Below the pieces are notes generated by a model. It had not been told where the DNA came from. It was given only the letters and a program-made list of their open reading frames with translations, and did no database searches. Position numbers and translations under genes: made by a program. This document shows, piece by piece, positions 62,479-64,000 of a DNA stretch of 64,000 bases. The stretch spans positions 45,007 to 109,006 of the forward strand of contig CAKOOS010000003.1 in the NCBI GenBank assembly GCA_934098735.1. The letters run 5' to 3'. This stretch comes from an uncultured Bacilli bacterium. GTDB lineage: Bacteria; Bacillota_I; Bacilli_A; RF39; UBA660. Position 1 is the stretch's first letter; each line of letters starts with the position of its first letter.

Positions 62479-62838
62479 TGAAAGTGGGAAGCATATTATT
62501 ACTAATATTTGTACTTACCTTTACCATGACAGGTTGCAAGCAAAAAATAAGCAAGATGAAAAAGCTCCACAGATAAAGATGTTTATATTAATTATGAATA
62601 CGAAAGAGTTATTATTGGACTACTTGCTGTTAAATGCTTAAATGGAAATTTAAAGATAGTTGTAAATACTTGCCAATCATGCAGAGAATCTTCTTATTTC
62701 TTTATAAAGCAAGATAGCCTTTGTATTCTTCCAAACTGACAAGTTGGAAGCAAGAAATGCAAAAAAACTAACCCAAATTGGATTAGTTGTATATTTAAGC
62801 TCGAAAAGTTCGAGCATATTTCACTATGGAGCGAATAA
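62478..62838 (+). pseudogene. Frameshifted lipoprotein with DUF2318-like Cys motif
   Basis: ATG 62478 (TAATG overlap with copZ) begins a lipoprotein signal: LLLIFVLTFTMTGC with a lipobox Cys. That frame stops after 32 codons at CTCCACAGATAA. Another frame continues: DVYINYEYERVIIGLLAVKC, then KIVVNTCQSCRESSYFFIK, LCILPN, a TGA at about 62738, and QVGSKKCKKTNPNW. NTCQSC followed by an aromatic stretch is the DUF2318 metal-binding pattern. At least one frameshift and one stop, so the gene is dead. Confidence 0.7.
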
Positions 62839-62979
62839 ACAACAGGTTACGAACTGAGTTCTCTTTCTAAAAATATTATAGATGAATTCCTATTAAATTT
62901 CAATGGGTGTATGGAAAAAATTAATAGTTTATAGTATAATTTTACCAGTATTTATCTTGATTCGAGTTCGGAGGTTAAA
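62479..62979. other. 500-base region between copZ and the next gene
   Basis: Filled to 62838 by the lipoprotein pseudogene. It also contains small hairpins: CTTCCAA/TTGGAAG (about 62727-62750) and GCTCGAA-AAG-TTCGAGC (62799-62815), the second possibly a terminator of the copper operon. A weak -10-like TATAAT precedes the next gene. Confidence 0.5.
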
Positions 62980-63839
62980 ATGTTTACTTTAGAAAATATA
63001 TTAAATTATACAAGTGTCAATATACAAATCATAGGTGTTTTTATAGCAATTATAGGTGGATTAATTGCAACAAAATTGCTTAATACAAAAATAGAAAAAG
63101 ACACTTTAAAGGAAAAATTAGAAAAGTTAAATAAAGAAATAAGATTTTACCAGAAAAGAAAAATAACTGATGAAAAAGAATTATATAAAATCAACAAAGC
63201 AGATTACATAACTTACATTTATGAAAAAGTAAGAAATAAGGATTTTAAGATAGAAGATTATGAAGATTATAATTTAACTTTTGAACAAAGAAGAGAAATT
63301 GTCAAAGAAATAAATGAGTTGATAAGTAGTGCATTAAAAATATTTAGTGAACCGCATTACAAAGATGATATACCTAATATTTTAAAACAAAATCATATCA
63401 AGGAAGATACTATTGAATATATGATTTATAAATATGTTGGGAATAATACTAGAGTTAGAAAAACTAGATTTGGTATTTTAGATCCAACTGATATTGATTT
63501 TGATAATATATCATTTGTTTCAATTCCAGAAAAATTAAATGAAAGAGATTTAAATAATCGCATCGATAAATTTGATGAATTTATTGAATGGAAAATGATA
63601 GAAAACGAAGATATTGAATCAAAATTTATAGCTTTAAATAACAATTTAGATGTAAAAAAGATGTTCTTTTATTTGTATTTATAACGATTTTTGCAATCAT
63701 TATTCCACAAATAATACTATCAACATATCCTTTATTTGTAAATTATAAGTGGCTTAAATATATATTTGCAATTTATAGTATAATTACATTTATTCTTTCA
63801 ATGTTTTTTATGCTTCTGCTGATATTTATGAGTATATAA
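62980..63839 (+). pseudogene. Membrane protein gene with a frameshift in an A tract
   Basis: The first frame (62980-63684, 234 codons) has an N-terminal span (about 14-34), coiled coil (KIEKDTLKEKLEKLNKEI) and a cytoplasmic helical domain. It runs into a run of six A at about 63653-63658. One more A would continue it as DVLLFVFITIFAIIIPQII and then two further spans to a stop at 63839. The intact protein would be about 286 residues with a C-terminal membrane domain. Either a real frameshift, programmed slippage or a sequencing error. Family not recognised. Good GGAGG ribosome site. Confidence 0.6.
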
Positions 63840-63858
63840 TAAAAAATATTGTATAGAA

Positions 63859-63905
63859 AAAGAAACCAATTAAGATTTCTAAATAATTTAATTGAAATTT
63901 CTTTT
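63859..63905. terminator. Candidate bidirectional terminator
   Basis: AAAGAAACCAATTAA pairs imperfectly with TTTAATTGAAATTTCTTTT around a 15-base loop; sits between convergent genes. Confidence 0.4.
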
Positions 63906-63924
63906 ACTTACTCACTAAAAAACA

Positions 63925-64000
63925 TTACTTAATCTTTATTAGTTGGATATCGTAATTTCTTTTTTCAGGTGGCATTATTGTTCTATCTTGCATAGACGCA
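63925..64000 (-). CDS. C-terminal end of an unidentified gene (partial)
   Basis: Minus-strand open frame entering from the right edge: SMQDRTIMPPEKRNYDIQL then IKIK and TAA at 63925. Only about 24 codons are visible, too few to identify. Confidence 0.4.
   Translation of the reverse strand, partial: ASMQDRTIMPPEKRNYDIQLIKIK

Overview
The window is AT-rich, monoderm, Bacillota-type DNA that uses the standard bacterial code (TGA ends many genes). The gene set (sigma factor of the SigH type next to secE-nusG, Lgt, RNase J, CsoR copper operon, Tad-type secretion genes without a secretin, SipW/TasA-like surface proteins) fits an uncultured gut Bacilli/RF39-like or related lineage. That placement is inference. 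No rRNA, tRNA or CRISPR array was seen.

Layout. 1-1028: sigma factor tail, secE, nusG. 1042-4237: glycosyltransferase plus collagen-like surface protein, HD hydrolase, NIF3/YqfO-like protein. 4255-8655: TetR repressor and a divergent MMPL/RND exporter fused to a YhgE-like domain. 8641-9811: MnmM-like tRNA methyltransferase and two small membrane proteins. 9929-17680: an SsuABC/ThiXYZ-type ABC operon whose ATPase gene is cut in two by a 5.2-kb serine-recombinase element. 17843-19673: membrane-tethered zincin and partner. 20041-24972: surface protein, a helical-repeat gene trio, degenerate metallophosphoesterase. 25116-37520: a Tad-like pilus/secretion locus. 37702-39207: surface protein. 39421-43971: uvrA, lgt, trxB. 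44030-46309: second zincin, mazEF. 46339-51736: gltX, cysS, D,D-carboxypeptidase, glycosyltransferase. 52678-57182: small SSB, XRE regulator, degenerate RNase J, CmpB-like protein. 57204-57687: decayed MerR/flavodoxin pair. 57713-59342: DUF362 protein, gpmA. 59606-62838: CsoR-CopA-CopZ operon with a decayed lipoprotein gene. 62980-64000: frameshifted membrane protein and the end of another gene.

The most interesting object is the element at 11042-16283. It carries a large serine recombinase, a 40-codon ORF just upstream of it, and a three-gene sugar-transfer cassette (GtrA flippase, GT-C type membrane transferase, GtrB polyprenyl-phosphate glycosyltransferase). It is bounded by a 10-bp direct repeat and sits exactly in the codons for the ABC signature motif. 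Joining the two flanks at the repeat restores a continuous 248-residue ATPase in frame, and joining the two element ends rebuilds an attP-like site with 16-bp imperfect inverted arms. Excision would therefore switch the ABC transporter on and lose or circularise the glycosylation genes: a phage-free analogue of serotype-converting gtr cassettes.

The second is the Tad-like locus, in which almost every structural component occurs as a tandem pair: two CpaB-like proteins, TadB/TadC, two KEATGELNM micro-pilins, two TadE-like pseudopilins and two VirB2-like double-TM proteins. It is headed by a large Cys-rich secreted protein and lacks a prepilin peptidase in the window. Strong internal promoters precede the micro-pilins and the last VirB2-like gene. 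Several other proteins here look like pseudoenzymes: RNase J, a YkuE-like phosphoesterase, and a TadZ-like protein.
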